The notes: generated from the letters alone by a model not told the origin. A DNA stretch of 64,000 nucleotides from Lentisphaerae bacterium GWF2_57_35 (GCA_001804865.1 MHBK01000009.1:1-64000); one strand, 5' to 3'. Positions 44,314 to 54,161 are shown, counted from the first letter of the stretch. Numbers and translations: made by a program.

Positions 44314-45717
44314 ATGGGCGGTTTTTTTGCGGTGGCATCGAAGGACGATTGCGTGGCGGATCTATTCTACGGCACGGATTACCATTCTCATCTGGGGACC
44401 AAGCGGGGCGGCTTGGCGGTCAAGAATCCCGAGGGCGGGTTTACGCGGTTTATTCACGACATTACCAATGCGCAGTTCCGGTCCAAATTCGAGCTGGACA
44501 TCCAAAAAATGCATGGACATCGCGGCATCGGCATCATCAGCGATTACGAGGACCAACCCTTGCTGATCGGCTCGCATCTGGGCAATTACGCGATCGTCAC
44601 GGTCGGAAAGGTCAACAATGCGGAGGCGCTCATTCAACAGGCCTTCGGCAAGCGCGCGACTCATTTCTGCGAGATGAGCGGCGGGGAGATCAATCCCACC
44701 GAACTGATCGCGACGCTGATCAACCAGGAGGAATCTTTCGAAGCCGGCATTGCAAAGGCCCTCGAAGTTATCGACGGCTCCTGTTCGCTTTTGCTGCTGA
44801 CCGATAAGGGCATTTATGCCGCGCGCGACCGGCTGGGCCGGACGCCCATCGCCATCGGCCGCAAGGAAAACGCCTGGGCCGCCACCATGGAGACCTGCGC
44901 GTTCCCAAATCTGGATTATAAAACCGAGCGATATCTGGGCCCCGGCGAGATCGTCCTGATAACGGAAGACGGCCTTGAGCAAAAGAAGGCGCCCGGGACG
45001 GCCATGAAGGTTTGCTCCTTTCTGTGGGTCTATTACGGCTTTCCGGCGTCCAGTTACGAGGGCATCAATGTCGAAGCCTGCCGCAACCGTTGCGGCGCCC
45101 GGCTGGCCCGGCGCGATACCGTCAAACCCGATCTGGTGGCCGGCATTCCGGATTCGGGCGTCGGCCATGCCATCGGCTATGCCAACGAATCGGGCCTGCC
45201 GTATCAGCGTCCGTTCGCCAAATACACGCCCACCTGGCCGCGCAGTTTCATGCCGCAGGATCAACGCATGCGCGATCTCGTCGCCCGGATGAAGCTAATC
45301 CCGATCCGAGAGCTGATCGCCGGCAAAAAGCTGCTCTTCTGCGAGGATTCCATCGTCCGCGGCACCCAATTAAAGGACACGGTCCGGCGACTGTACGATA
45401 AAGGCGCCCAGGAAGTGCACATGAGACCGGCCTGCCCTCCCTTGATGTATGGCTGTAAATATCTCAATTTCTCGCGGTCGCGTTCCATCATGGATCTGGC
45501 CACCCGAAAGGCGATCAAGGAGCTGGAAGGCCGGCAAGACGAGCATCTCGAAGATTATGCGAAGGAAGGAACGGTCCGACACCAGGCCATGATCGACCTG
45601 ATTCGACGGCAACTGGGACTGACCACCCTGCAATACCAGACGCTGGGCGACCTGGTCGAGGCCATCGGGCTGCCCGAGGAAAAGCTCTGCACCTATTGCT
45701 GGTCCGGGAAAGAATAG
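44314..45717 (+). CDS. PurF-like amidophosphoribosyltransferase lacking the catalytic Cys
   Basis: The 467-aa protein has the layout of glutamine PRPP amidotransferase: an Ntn-type glutaminase domain (~1-235) and a phosphoribosyltransferase domain with the PRPP motif LLFCEDSIVRGTQ (~341-353). Potential [4Fe-4S] ligands of the Bacillus type are present (C234, C374/C381, C459, C462). However, the start is MGGFFAV: residue 2 is Gly, not the Cys that serves as glutaminase nucleophile after Met removal. The start is well supported by CGGAGG at 44303-44308, and no in-frame upstream alternative exists. The enzyme may use ammonia, or have another role. I recall similar MGGFF-type homologues in anaerobes. 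No other purine gene is nearby. Confidence 0.85.
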   Translation: MGGFFAVASKDDCVADLFYGTDYHSHLGTKRGGLAVKNPEGGFTRFIHDITNAQFRSKFELDIQKMHGHRGIGIISDYEDQPLLIGSHLGNYAIVTVGKVNNAEALIQQAFGKRATHFCEMSGGEINPTELIATLINQEESFEAGIAKALEVIDGSCSLLLLTDKGIYAARDRLGRTPIAIGRKENAWAATMETCAFPNLDYKTERYLGPGEIVLITEDGLEQKKAPGTAMKVCSFLWVYYGFPASSYEGINVEACRNRCGARLARRDTVKPDLVAGIPDSGVGHAIGYANESGLPYQRPFAKYTPTWPRSFMPQDQRMRDLVARMKLIPIRELIAGKKLLFCEDSIVRGTQLKDTVRRLYDKGAQEVHMRPACPPLMYGCKYLNFSRSRSIMDLATRKAIKELEGRQDEHLEDYAKEGTVRHQAMIDLIRRQLGLTTLQYQTLGDLVEAIGLPEEKLCTYCWSGKE

Positions 45718-45801
45718 CCGTTGCGGTTCGGATCGCTATTTGCCATATTGACGATTCTGTCCGGCTGTCAGGAGTGCCGGATAACAAAGGGAAAACTGGA
45801 T

Positions 45802-46785
45802 ATGTTAAGAACCAGAACAATCTTGAGCCTGATGATACTGGCTGGAGCGATGCTGGCAGATCACAGCCAGGGCCGCGGAACGCCGGTGGACAGCTACGCC
45901 GCCATGATCAACAACCGGGTCGTCACCGCCGGAGAGGTCTTGTCGATGTACCAACCCATCGAACAACAACTCCGCGACGCCTACGACGGCGACGAGCTGG
46001 GAAAGAAACTCGAAGAAGCCTACAAGAACGCGCTGAACGCGCTGATCGACAAGGCGCTGATCCTGGAGGAGTTCACCAGCGAGGGGGGCAACCTGCCCGA
46101 TCGCGCCGTGGAGGATTACGTCAACAATATCATCCACGAACGCTTCAACAACGACCGCACCGCCTTCTTCAACGCCCTGGCCGACGAGCGCATGACGCTG
46201 GAAGACTGGAAGGCGGAGATGAAAGACCGGCTGGTCGTCACCCTCATGCGCCGCCGCGAAGTTAACGACCGCGTCGTCATCACGCCGGGCCAGCTCCGGG
46301 CGGTATACGATGCCCGGATCGAAAAGTATCGCGTTCCCGAGCAGGTGAAGTTGCGGTTGATCCTGATTCATCAGGGAGAAACCGACAGCGACCGCGAAGC
46401 CAAGCGCGCGCAAGCCGTTCAGATTCGGGAGCGGCTGAAACAAGGCGAGGATTTCGCCGCGATCGCCAAGGAAGTATCCGAAGGCGCCAAGGCCTCCCAG
46501 GGCGGCGACATGGGATGGCTGGAGCCCTCTTCGTTGCGTCCCGAGCTGGCCCAAGTAGCCCTACAGCTCGCTCCCATGCAATACAGCGAGGTCGTCGAAG
46601 CAGGCAAGGAATTTTACATCGTTCAGGTGGAAGCCCGCAAAAATGCCGCTCTGCGGCCTTTCGAAGAAGTACGAGCCACCATCGAGGAGGAACTTCGGCA
46701 GGAGGAAAGCGACCGCCTCTACGATGCCTGGACGGCGCGGCTGAGAAAGAAGTTTTACGTCCGGGTTTACGAGCCGCCATCCTGA
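45802..46785 (+). CDS. SurA/PpiC-like periplasmic peptidyl-prolyl isomerase
   Basis: I use the ATG at 45802 (327 aa), which gives a Sec signal peptide ending AMLAD. An in-frame TTG at 45721 would give a longer lipoprotein-like N-terminus (LSGC) and cannot be excluded. Residues ~25-170 form the SurA-type N-terminal chaperone domain (MINNRVVTAGEVL, then helices), and ~178-278 form a single parvulin domain (VKLRLILIH, GGDMGWLEPSSLRPEL, YIVQVEARK). The family folds outer-membrane proteins. It is followed, with a one-base overlap (TGATG), by pdxA and then rsmA, the same order as surA-pdxA-rsmA in Escherichia coli, which supports the call. It has one parvulin domain rather than SurA's two. Confidence 0.85.
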   Translation: MLRTRTILSLMILAGAMLADHSQGRGTPVDSYAAMINNRVVTAGEVLSMYQPIEQQLRDAYDGDELGKKLEEAYKNALNALIDKALILEEFTSEGGNLPDRAVEDYVNNIIHERFNNDRTAFFNALADERMTLEDWKAEMKDRLVVTLMRRREVNDRVVITPGQLRAVYDARIEKYRVPEQVKLRLILIHQGETDSDREAKRAQAVQIRERLKQGEDFAAIAKEVSEGAKASQGGDMGWLEPSSLRPELAQVALQLAPMQYSEVVEAGKEFYIVQVEARKNAALRPFEEVRATIEEELRQEESDRLYDAWTARLRKKFYVRVYEPPS

Positions 46786-47798
46786 TGGGCGCCGTCATGA
46801 GCAGGAAAATCCGGCTGGGCATAACCTTGGGGGATGTCAACGGCATCGGCCCTGAAATCGCGCTGAAAGCCGCCTTCGAACACCGCTGGCCCGCCGCTTG
46901 GCAACTCGTCCTGATCGGGTCGGCATCGATCGTCGCGGAACAAGCCCTCCGCCTGGATTTTCCAGCTCCGCCCGCCTGGCAACCCTCCCAAACCCGGGGA
47001 CGGCAACCGCGGGTGGTCTGCTGGGACCCGGCGCCGGCTCTTCAGCCGCGTCTGCAACCGGGACGGCTGGCCGTCGACAGCGCCCGCGCCGCCGACGCCT
47101 GGATTCGCGCCTGCGCGGCTGCGTGCCTAAAGGGCGACCTGGACGGCATGGTAACGGCCCCCATTTCCAAGGAGGCCTTTCATAAGGCCGGCATCGACGT
47201 TCCAGGCCATACGGAGCTGCTCGCCGAACTGACCCATACCCGGGATTTCGCCATGATGCTGTTTGGCGGGCCTCTGCGCGTGGTGCTGGCCACCCGACAC
47301 CTGCCCCTGGCGCGCGTGGCCTCGGCGTTGAACCGCACGGAGATTCTTAAAGTCATCCGCCTGACCGGCCAGGCGCTGCCCTGGCTCGGCTGCCGCAAGG
47401 CGCGCATCGGCGTGTGCGGGCTCAATCCCCATGCCGGCGACGGCGGCGCGCTCGGTCACGAGGAAAAAGATCTCATCGCGCCCGCCATACGAACCGCCCG
47501 GCAAAAAGGATTTCAGGCGGAAGGCCCCATCCCCGCCGATGCCATTTTTTATCAGGCCGTTCATGGCCGTTACGACGCCGTGATCGCGATGTATCACGAC
47601 CAGGGCCTCGCCCCCTTGAAGATGATCGCCTTCGAACAGGGCGTGAACGTGACCCTGGGTCTGCCCATCGTGCGCACCTCGCCCGATCACGGCACGGCCT
47701 TCGATATCGCGGGAAAGAACAAAGCCAATCCCTCCAGCATGATCGAAGCCATGCAGTGGGCCGGACGGCTGGCGCAACGGCAGAATCCGTGGAAATAA
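46785..47798 (+). CDS. pdxA: 4-hydroxythreonine-4-phosphate dehydrogenase (PdxA)
   Basis: PdxA oxidises 4-phosphohydroxy-L-threonine with NAD in pyridoxal phosphate synthesis. I place the start at the ATG at 46785, which overlaps the upstream stop (TGATG); an ATG at 46797 is possible. The 337-aa length is normal. Signatures are LGITLGDVNGIGPEI, DVPGHTELLAELT, CGLNPHAGDGGALG, AMYHDQGLAPLKMI (metal-binding H and D region) and VRTSPDHGTAFDIAG. It is coupled to the surA-like gene upstream and lies 14 bp before rsmA. No other pyridoxal biosynthesis gene is in the window. Confidence 0.95.
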   Translation: MGAVMSRKIRLGITLGDVNGIGPEIALKAAFEHRWPAAWQLVLIGSASIVAEQALRLDFPAPPAWQPSQTRGRQPRVVCWDPAPALQPRLQPGRLAVDSARAADAWIRACAAACLKGDLDGMVTAPISKEAFHKAGIDVPGHTELLAELTHTRDFAMMLFGGPLRVVLATRHLPLARVASALNRTEILKVIRLTGQALPWLGCRKARIGVCGLNPHAGDGGALGHEEKDLIAPAIRTARQKGFQAEGPIPADAIFYQAVHGRYDAVIAMYHDQGLAPLKMIAFEQGVNVTLGLPIVRTSPDHGTAFDIAGKNKANPSSMIEAMQWAGRLAQRQNPWK

Positions 47799-47811
47799 GC
47801 CTGGAGCGAGC

Positions 47812-48702
47812 ATGAAACTTACCCGTCCGTCCGAGGTCAAAGCCCTGTTGCAGGAACTCGAATTCCAACCCAGCAAAGTGCTCGGACAAAATTTTCTCAT
47901 CGACGGCAACATTCTGAGAATCCTCGTCGACGCCGCCGAAATCCACCCGGGAGACCAGGTATTGGAGGTTGGGCCCGGCCTCGGCGTTCTCACGGAAGAA
48001 ATTATTGCGCGCGGCGCCCGGCTGATCGCCGTGGAAAAAGACAAACGGCTCTATGCCTACCTGCTTACACAATTCGCACAAGGCCCCGACCTGGAGTTTC
48101 GAAACGCCGACATCCTGGAGGTCGACCTCAATGCCCTGCTGGTCATGGGCGTCAACAAGGTCGTCGCCAATCTGCCCTACTCCGTGGGCAGCCGTTTCCT
48201 GGTCGATTTGTTCGAAGCGGAACGCGCCGTGGAAGGCATCGTGGTCACTGTTCAAAAAGAGGTCGGCGCACGGCTGGCCGCTCGTTCGGGCTCGTCGGAC
48301 TACGGCTTGCTAAGCGTTCTGGCGCAGTTGCGCTACGAGGTTTCCATGGCCAAAACGGTGAGCCCAAGCTGCTTTTATCCGCCGCCCGAGGTCACCTCCG
48401 CCATAGTTCGTCTCAAAGTAAAACCGCAGTCCCCTTCCCGTGAAGAGATGATCCGAACCCGCAAACTGCTCAAGCTCTGTTTCTCGGCCCGGCGCAAGCA
48501 GCTTCTGACCACTCTGAGAGGCTATTTGCAAATTGACAGCAAATCTCAAGGCAAATTGGAAAACTTGCTGCATGGTATAGGCATAGGCCCCAAGGTACGA
48601 CCGGAAGAAATTCCGCCGTACCAATGGAGGGAGTTGGGACGAAGTCTATTAGGCTATTCAAAGGGCGGTGCAGATGAAAAGAGCATTTCGGATGCGACGT
48701 AA
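47812..48702 (+). CDS. rsmA: 16S rRNA (adenine1518-N6/adenine1519-N6)-dimethyltransferase (RsmA/KsgA)
   Basis: RsmA dimethylates two adjacent adenines near the 3' end of 16S rRNA. The 296-aa protein has the GQNFL start (25-29), the SAM motif LEVGPGLG (52-58) with acidic AVEKD, and the catalytic NLPYSVGS motif (120-127). The C-terminal ~70 residues form the helical domain (LLKLCFSARRKQLLTTL). It starts 13 bp after pdxA. Its last 29 bases overlap the beginning of the PagL-like gene. Confidence 0.96.
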   Translation: MKLTRPSEVKALLQELEFQPSKVLGQNFLIDGNILRILVDAAEIHPGDQVLEVGPGLGVLTEEIIARGARLIAVEKDKRLYAYLLTQFAQGPDLEFRNADILEVDLNALLVMGVNKVVANLPYSVGSRFLVDLFEAERAVEGIVVTVQKEVGARLAARSGSSDYGLLSVLAQLRYEVSMAKTVSPSCFYPPPEVTSAIVRLKVKPQSPSREEMIRTRKLLKLCFSARRKQLLTTLRGYLQIDSKSQGKLENLLHGIGIGPKVRPEEIPPYQWRELGRSLLGYSKGGADEKSISDAT

Positions 48703-49222
48703 AGGGGCCCTCCTTCGATGGGTTCTTGCGGCCTGTTGTTTTGCGCCTTTGCCAGGCATGGCAGCCAACTTTTTCATGGAAGACGAACCGCCCTACCTAA
48801 GCCTGGGCATTGGCACGAGCGGCGTCTTCGATCCGCATCAGGATCCGTGCGTGTCGATCGAATACCGCCCCGCCTTTCGATTTTACAAGATCGGGCCTTG
48901 GGTCTACTTCAAACGCGGCAAGGACGACGATTCCTATGTGGCTGGAGGGATCTTCACAACCCTGGCCCTGGGGGAACGCTGGGCGTTCACTCCGAAGTTC
49001 GGGCCGGGATACTACGATAAAGGGGACGGAACCGACCTGGGCAGCGAATTGGAGTTCCGCTCAGAATTTGAAATCAGTTATCGATTTGAGAACGAGCACC
49101 GGGTGGGCTTGGGTCTGGCCCACTTGTCCAACGCAGGAACCGCCAACTGGAATCCGGGCACGGAGGTCGTCACGCTTTCCTGGGCCATTCCGTTAGGCGA
49201 AGGCCGTCGCAGTCAGGAGTAG
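48674..49222 (+). CDS. pagL: PagL-like lipid A 3-O-deacylase (acyloxyacyl hydrolase)
   Basis: I use the ATG at 48674 (182 aa); it has an upstream AGGGCGG and lies inside the rsmA coding region by 29 bases. The signal peptide (RRKGALLRWVLAACCFAPLP, ending MAA) is followed by an eight-stranded barrel-like sequence. The triad H150, S152 and E164 lies in AHLSNAGTANWNPGTE with the exact spacing of PagL (H126, S128, E140). The enzyme removes the 3-O acyl chain of lipid A at the outer membrane. It is the last gene before a convergent terminator. A role in outer-membrane remodelling next to the surA-like gene is plausible. Confidence 0.85.
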   Translation: MKRAFRMRRKGALLRWVLAACCFAPLPGMAANFFMEDEPPYLSLGIGTSGVFDPHQDPCVSIEYRPAFRFYKIGPWVYFKRGKDDDSYVAGGIFTTLALGERWAFTPKFGPGYYDKGDGTDLGSELEFRSEFEISYRFENEHRVGLGLAHLSNAGTANWNPGTEVVTLSWAIPLGEGRRSQE

Positions 49223-49223
49223 A

Positions 49224-49253
49224 GGAGGCGGCGGACAGAAATATCCGCCCTCC
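49224..49253. terminator. Bidirectional hairpin between the PagL-like gene and smpB
   Basis: GGAGGCGGCGGA (49224-49235) pairs with TCCGCCCTCC (49244-49253), with one looped-out pair, between convergent genes. A GC-rich stem of about 10 bp with no clear T-run. Confidence 0.6.
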
Positions 49254-49264
49254 GACAGGTCCTA

Positions 49265-49738
49265 TTATCTTCGTTCCGAGAGGGCTCTCGACGCTTCGCG
49301 CTCGGCGGTTTTGCGCTTGAGGGTTTCGCGCTTGTCTTCTTCCAGCTTACCCTTGCACAAGGCCAGTTCCACTTTGATCAGGCCCCGGTTCAGGTAGACG
49401 CGCAACGGCACCAGGGTCAGCCCTTTTAAGGCCAATTGGCCGGCCAGCTTATCGATCTCCCGGCGATGCAGCAGCAAGCGCTTGGGACGGATCGGATCGT
49501 GATCCACATGCTGGGCGCAGGCGTAGGGGTTGATATGAAACCCATAGAGGAAAACGCCTCCGTTTTCAATGCGGGCAAAACTCTCGTTCAGGCTGACATC
49601 GTGTGCGCGAAGAGATTTGACTTCACCTCCGCGCAACGCGATGCCGGCCTCCCATTTTTCAAGAATATGGTAGTCCCGCCGGGCCTTTCGGTTCGTCGCG
49701 AGGGTATCGGACGCCGTATTTTCCTTGGACCCTTTCAT
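49265..49738 (-). CDS. smpB: SsrA-binding protein SmpB
   Basis: SmpB binds tmRNA and delivers it to stalled ribosomes. The 157-aa protein contains the family segments NRKARRDYHILEKWEAGI, LRGGEVKSLRAHDVSLNES and the C-terminal basic tail (KLEEDKRETLKRKTAEREA). No ssrA gene is present in this window. It is followed, on the same strand, by nothing; upstream is rpoZ, 25 bp away. Confidence 0.96.
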   Translation of the reverse strand: MKGSKENTASDTLATNRKARRDYHILEKWEAGIALRGGEVKSLRAHDVSLNESFARIENGGVFLYGFHINPYACAQHVDHDPIRPKRLLLHRREIDKLAGQLALKGLTLVPLRVYLNRGLIKVELALCKGKLEEDKRETLKRKTAEREASRALSERR

Positions 49739-49763
49739 GGCGGGTACGAGAGCAACAGACAGA

Positions 49764-50009
49764 CTAGAGCGAAATCATGCTGTTTTCGTCCGGCCCCTTA
49801 TTAGCCGGAACAAACGCGATTTCGGCGGACAATTTGCCTTCCGCAATTTCCTTCAAAGCCAAGTCCATGTTGGACATATGCGGACTATCCGGCTTTGTCA
49901 GAGGGCGCTGGCCCTGGATTAATTGGCGGACACGTCGAGACACAACATTGATCAATAGAGGTACATTGGGCATACGCTCTTTGGCCGATTCCAAATAACT
50001 TTGATTCAC
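49764..50009 (-). CDS. rpoZ: DNA-directed RNA polymerase omega subunit
   Basis: The 81-aa protein has the helical omega-subunit pattern NVPLLINVVSRRVRQLIQGQ (~16-35) followed by a DLALKEIAEGKL segment. Omega helps assemble RNA polymerase around the beta-prime subunit. It is small but complete. It lies downstream of the groESL genes on the same strand, after a strong hairpin, and just upstream of smpB. Confidence 0.88.
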   Translation of the reverse strand: MNQSYLESAKERMPNVPLLINVVSRRVRQLIQGQRPLTKPDSPHMSNMDLALKEIAEGKLSAEIAFVPANKGPDENSMISL

Positions 50010-50040
50010 TTTACGTCCTCCGATCCCTTAAATAGAGAAG

Positions 50041-50063
50041 CGGGGCGCACTATATGCGCCCCG
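50041..50063. terminator. Terminator-like hairpin after groEL
   Basis: CGGGGCGCA (50041-50049) pairs perfectly with TGCGCCCCG (50055-50063) around a five-base loop, 31 bp past the groEL stop. No strong T-run follows on the minus strand. Confidence 0.65.
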
Positions 50064-50093
50064 CCCCCTTGGTGTCAACCGGCAATTTCCGGA

Positions 50094-51746
50094 TTAATAA
50101 TCCATACCGCCCATGCCACCCATGCCGCCCATGCCGCCGCCCGGAGGCATCGCCGGAGCTTTATCCTTCTCAGGAAGCTCGGTTACCATGCACTCGGTGG
50201 TCAGCAGGAGGGACGCGATGCTCGCGGCGTTCTGCAACGCGCTGCGGGTCACCTTGGTCGGATCGATGATGCCGGACTTGACCATGTCGACATACTCGGC
50301 CTTGGCCACATCGTATCCGTAGCTGTTCTTGCCGCCCTTGCGAACTTCCTGAATAACGATCGAGGCGTCGAGGCCCGCGTTATTCACGAGTTGGCGCAGG
50401 GGTGCTTCGCAGGAACGGCGGACAATGTCCACGCCGATGGCCGCGTCGCCCGTGAGCTTGATCTCGTCCAGAGCCGGCATGCAGCGCAACAGCGCCACAC
50501 CGCCACCCGCGACGATACCTTCTTCAACGGCCGCGCGCGTCGCATGCAAAGCGTCTTCCACGCGGGCTTTCTTTTCCTTCATTTCGCTCTCGGTCGCCGC
50601 GCCGACGTTGATCACGGCTACGCCGCCGGCCAGCTTGGCCAGACGTTCCTGGAGTTTCTCGCGATCGTAATCCGATGTGGTTTCCTCGATTTGGTGACGG
50701 ATCTGGCTGATCCGGCCCTGGATGTCGGAAGCCTTGCCAACGCCTTCGACGATCGTGGTGTTATCCTTGTCGATCGTGACGCGTTTGCAGCGTCCGAGGT
50801 CGCTCAGCTGGATGCTTTCCAACTTGATGCCGAGATCCTCGGAGATGAACCGGCCGCCGGTCAGCACCGCGATGTCGCCCATCATGGCCTTGCGGCGATC
50901 GCCGAAGCCCGGGGACTTGACCGCGCAAATCTGGAGCGTGCCGCGGAGCTTGTTCACCACCAACGTGGCCAGCGCTTCGCCTTCCACGTCTTCAGCGACG
51001 ATCAACAGCGGACGACCCGCCTTGGCAATGCTCTGGAGCAACGGGAGGAGATCCTGCAGATTGGAGATCTTTTTCTCGTACAACAGAATGTACGGATCGT
51101 CCAACAGGGTTTCCATCGTCTCGGCATTGGTCACGAAGTACGGGGAGAGGTATCCCTTGTCGAACTGCATGCCTTCGACGACGTCCAGCGAGGTCTCGAT
51201 GCTCTTGGCTTCTTCGACCGTGATGGTGCCGTCTTTGCCTACTTTGTCCATGGCGTCGGCAATGATGTCGCCGATGGTGGTATCGCCATTGGCGGAAATC
51301 GTCGCAACCTGGGAAATCTCCGAGCGTTCCTTGATCTTCTTGCTCATCTTGGCGAGGGCCTCGACAATCGCTTCGGTGGCCTTGTCGATACCGCGCTTGA
51401 GTTCCATCGGGCTGGCGCCGGCGGTAACGTTCTTGAGGCCTTCGCGATAAATCGCTTCGGCCAAAACCGTCGCCGTCGTGGTGCCGTCGCCGGCGATGTC
51501 GCTGGTCTTGCTGGCGACTTCGCGAACCATCTGGGCGCCCATGTTTTCAAACGGGTTTTCGAGTTCGATTTCCTTGGCGACCGTCACGCCGTCCTTGGTG
51601 ACCGTCGGGGAACCGAATTTCTTGTCGAGAATTACGTTGCGCCCACGGGGGCCAAGCGTGACTTTTACGGCGCGGCTGAGCTTCTCAACGCCTTTGAGAA
51701 TGAGCTGTCGCGCTTCCGATTCGTACATTAACTGCTTCGCTGCCAT
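50094..51746 (-). CDS. groL: Chaperonin GroEL
   Basis: The 550-aa protein is full length, with the ATP-binding [10 protein letters not shown] segment (D87 as in Escherichia coli), [14 protein letters not shown], and the flexible GGM-rich tail ending MGGMDY. It forms the 14-mer folding chamber with GroES. The gene follows groES by 41 bp and shares its promoter region. No CIRCE element (TTAGCACTC-N9-GAGTGCTAA) is visible upstream, so control differs from HrcA systems. Confidence 0.98.
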   Translation of the reverse strand: MAAKQLMYESEARQLILKGVEKLSRAVKVTLGPRGRNVILDKKFGSPTVTKDGVTVAKEIELENPFENMGAQMVREVASKTSDIAGDGTTTATVLAEAIYREGLKNVTAGASPMELKRGIDKATEAIVEALAKMSKKIKERSEISQVATISANGDTTIGDIIADAMDKVGKDGTITVEEAKSIETSLDVVEGMQFDKGYLSPYFVTNAETMETLLDDPYILLYEKKISNLQDLLPLLQSIAKAGRPLLIVAEDVEGEALATLVVNKLRGTLQICAVKSPGFGDRRKAMMGDIAVLTGGRFISEDLGIKLESIQLSDLGRCKRVTIDKDNTTIVEGVGKASDIQGRISQIRHQIEETTSDYDREKLQERLAKLAGGVAVINVGAATESEMKEKKARVEDALHATRAAVEEGIVAGGGVALLRCMPALDEIKLTGDAAIGVDIVRRSCEAPLRQLVNNAGLDASIVIQEVRKGGKNSYGYDVAKAEYVDMVKSGIIDPTKVTRSALQNAASIASLLLTTECMVTELPEKDKAPAMPPGGGMGGMGGMGGMDY

Positions 51747-51787
51747 ACTATGTTCTCCTTATTAATAGTGATCGAATGTTTCGGCGA

Positions 51788-52078
51788 TTAGCCTTCGATG
51801 ATGCCGAGGATGTCTTCCTCGCGCATGATCTGGTATTCCTTGCCGTCGATTTTGACTTCGGTTCCGCCATACTTCGGCATCAAAACCTTGTCGCCTTTTT
51901 TCACATTGAATTCGATCTTCTTGCCTTGATCGTCCAGCTTGCCGGTTCCTACGGCAATGACCTTGCCCTGCTGGGGCTTTTCTTTCGCGGTATCCGGGAT
52001 GATAATTCCACCCTTATTGACTTCGTCTTCCTTGACCGGCTCCACCAGGACGCGGTCTCCCAACGGTTGAATCTTCAT
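51788..52078 (-). CDS. groS: Co-chaperonin GroES
   Basis: The 96-aa protein starts at the ATG at 52078 ([10 protein letters not shown]) after GGAGGAG with normal spacing; a second ATG nine bases upstream sits inside or against that motif and is less likely. The mobile loop region ([19 protein letters not shown]) and [15 protein letters not shown] are typical. It caps the GroEL ring. It lies between dnaK and groEL on the same strand. Confidence 0.97.
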   Translation of the reverse strand: MKIQPLGDRVLVEPVKEDEVNKGGIIIPDTAKEKPQQGKVIAVGTGKLDDQGKKIEFNVKKGDKVLMPKYGGTEVKIDGKEYQIMREEDILGIIEG

Positions 52079-52125
52079 ACTGTGCATCTCCTCCTGTTTC
52101 TTGGTTTACTTTACGTCCAACGCAC

Positions 52126-52177
52126 ATGCCTTCTCCAGCCGTCGGGTTTTATCCCGACGGTTCGATCGAGAAGGCAT
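52126..52177. terminator. Nested hairpin between dnaK and groES
   Basis: Two nested stems: ATGCCTTCTC (52126-52135) with GAGAAGGCAT (52168-52177), and CCGTCGGG (52139-52146) with CCCGACGG (52153-52160). It follows the dnaK stop and could terminate dnaK or process a dnaK-groESL transcript. Confidence 0.65.
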
Positions 52178-52190
52178 GAAGTCTTTATCG

Positions 52191-54161
52191 CTATTTGTTG
52201 TTCTTCTTTTTGTCGTCGACCATCTCAAAGTCGGCGTCAATCACATCCCCTTCCGGCGCGGCGCCTCCGGGAGCCTGCTGTCCGCCCGGCGCGCCCTCTT
52301 GGGAACCCGCTTGGGGACCGGCGTCTTCCGCACCGCCCTGCTGTGGACCGGGACGAGAGGCCTTGGCCTTGGCATACAATTCGGCCGAGAGGGCCTGCAT
52401 GGCCGTGTTGACCGCTTCGAGCCCGGATTTCATGTCTTCCGTGTTGCTCGCCTTGATGGCTTCTTTCAGCTTCTCCAGGCCTTTATCTACGTCGGCCTTC
52501 TTCGAAGCATCCACCTTGTCGGCGTTTTCCTTCAAAAACTTTTCGGTTTCGTAAACGGTCGCGTCCGCGCGGTTCTTGGTCTCCGCGGCTTCGCGGCGTT
52601 TCTGGTCCTCGGCGGCGTGCGCCTCGGCGTCGCCCGTCATCTTCGAGATCTCGTCCTTGCTCAAGCCGCTCGAGGCGGTGATGGTGATCTTCTGTTCCTT
52701 GCCGGTGCCCAGGTCCTTGGCGCTGACGTGCAGGATGCCGTTGGCGTCGATGTCGAAGGTCACTTCGACCTGCGGCACGCCGCGCGGCGCCGGGGGAATG
52801 CCGTCGAGATGGAAGCGGCCGATGGTCTTGTTGTCGCCGGCCATTTTGCGTTCGCCTTGCAGCACATGGATTTCCACGGTGGACTGATTGTCCGCCGCCG
52901 TGCTGAAGATTTCGCTCTTGCGCGTCGGGATGGTTGTGTTGCGTTCGATCAGCGGCGTCGAGATGCCGCCGAGCGTCTCGATGCCCAACGTCAACGGAGA
53001 GACGTCGAGCAACAGCACGTCCTTGACCTCGCCCTTGAGCACGCCGCCCTGAATGGCCGCGCCGACCGCGACGACTTCGTCGGGGTTCACGCCCTTGTGC
53101 GGCTCTTTGCCGAACATCTTCTGCACCACTTCCTGCACCTTCGGCATACGGGTCATGCCGCCGACGAGGATCACCTCGTCCATGTTGGAGGTCGCCAGGC
53201 CGGCGTCCTTCAAACAGGCCTCGACCGGCCGGATGGAGCGGTCAATCAGATCGTCCACCAACTGTTCGAGTTTCGAGCGGCTCAGGGTAATGTTCAAGTG
53301 CTTCGGGCCGGTGGCGTCCGCCGTGATGAACGGCAGGTTGATTTCGGTCTGCTGCGAGCTGGAGAGTTCGCATTTGGCTTTTTCCGAGGCTTCCTTCAAG
53401 CGTTGGAGGGCCATCGGGTCCTTCTGCAGGTCGATGCCGTTCTCCTTCTTGAATTCGGCCACCAGCCACATGATGATGCGCTGGTCGAAATCGTCGCCGC
53501 CCAGATGCGTATCGCCGTTGGTAGCTTTCACCTCGAAGACGCCTTCGCCGATTTCCAAAACGGAGATATCGAAAGTGCCGCCGCCCAAGTCGTAAACGGC
53601 GATCTCTTCGTCTTTTTTCTTATCGAGCCCGTAGGCCAGCGAAGAAGCGGTGGGTTCGTTGATAATGCGCAGCACATCCAGGCCTGCGATCCGACCGGCG
53701 TCCTTGGTGGCTTGGCGCTGGCTGTCGTTGAAATAGGCCGGCACCGTGATGATCGCCTGCGTGATCTTTTCGCCGAGATAGGCTTCCGCATCGGCCCGCA
53801 TCTTCTGCAAGATCATCGACGAAATCTCCGGCGGAGAGTAGTCCTTGCCGCTAACGCGAACATGTACATCGCCGTTCGGAGATTTGACGACTTCATAAGG
53901 AACCAAAGAGATCTCATGAGCCACTTCTTCATACTTGCGCCCCATGAAACGTTTGATGGAATAAATCGTGTTTTTTGGGTTCGTCACGGCCTGGCGTTTG
54001 GCCGCCTGGCCCACCAACCGCTCGCCCGATTTCGTGAACGCCACCACGGACGGAGTCGTCCGGCCGCCTTCCGCGTTCGGAATCACCACCGGCTGGCCGC
54101 CTTCCATGACCGCCATGCACGAGTTGGTCGTACCTAAATCGATGCCCAATACTTTTGACAT
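52191..54161 (-). CDS. dnaK: Chaperone DnaK (Hsp70)
   Basis: The 656-aa protein has a complete Hsp70 set: [15 protein letters not shown] start, [32 protein letters not shown], the [15 protein letters not shown] linker-side region, a normal substrate-binding domain and the terminal [11 protein letters not shown]. It is the canonical DnaK, unlike the two divergent Hsp70-like proteins at 36.6-41.3 kb. A GAGGAAG ribosome-binding site precedes the ATG. groES and groEL follow. No dnaJ or grpE is adjacent. A sigma54-like sequence lies about 70 bp upstream. Confidence 0.98.
   Translation of the reverse strand: MSKVLGIDLGTTNSCMAVMEGGQPVVIPNAEGGRTTPSVVAFTKSGERLVGQAAKRQAVTNPKNTIYSIKRFMGRKYEEVAHEISLVPYEVVKSPNGDVHVRVSGKDYSPPEISSMILQKMRADAEAYLGEKITQAIITVPAYFNDSQRQATKDAGRIAGLDVLRIINEPTASSLAYGLDKKKDEEIAVYDLGGGTFDISVLEIGEGVFEVKATNGDTHLGGDDFDQRIIMWLVAEFKKENGIDLQKDPMALQRLKEASEKAKCELSSSQQTEINLPFITADATGPKHLNITLSRSKLEQLVDDLIDRSIRPVEACLKDAGLATSNMDEVILVGGMTRMPKVQEVVQKMFGKEPHKGVNPDEVVAVGAAIQGGVLKGEVKDVLLLDVSPLTLGIETLGGISTPLIERNTTIPTRKSEIFSTAADNQSTVEIHVLQGERKMAGDNKTIGRFHLDGIPPAPRGVPQVEVTFDIDANGILHVSAKDLGTGKEQKITITASSGLSKDEISKMTGDAEAHAAEDQKRREAAETKNRADATVYETEKFLKENADKVDASKKADVDKGLEKLKEAIKASNTEDMKSGLEAVNTAMQALSAELYAKAKASRPGPQQGGAEDAGPQAGSQEGAPGGQQAPGGAAPEGDVIDADFEMVDDKKKNNK

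Noticed and set aside
44102..44566. Overlapping plus-strand frame before and inside the PurF-like gene
   Set aside because: Different frame from PurF-like, no motif, spans the hairpin; the PurF start has a good ribosome-binding site.
50001..54137. Plus-strand frames opposite groEL, groES and dnaK
   Set aside because: Mirror images of highly conserved chaperone genes.
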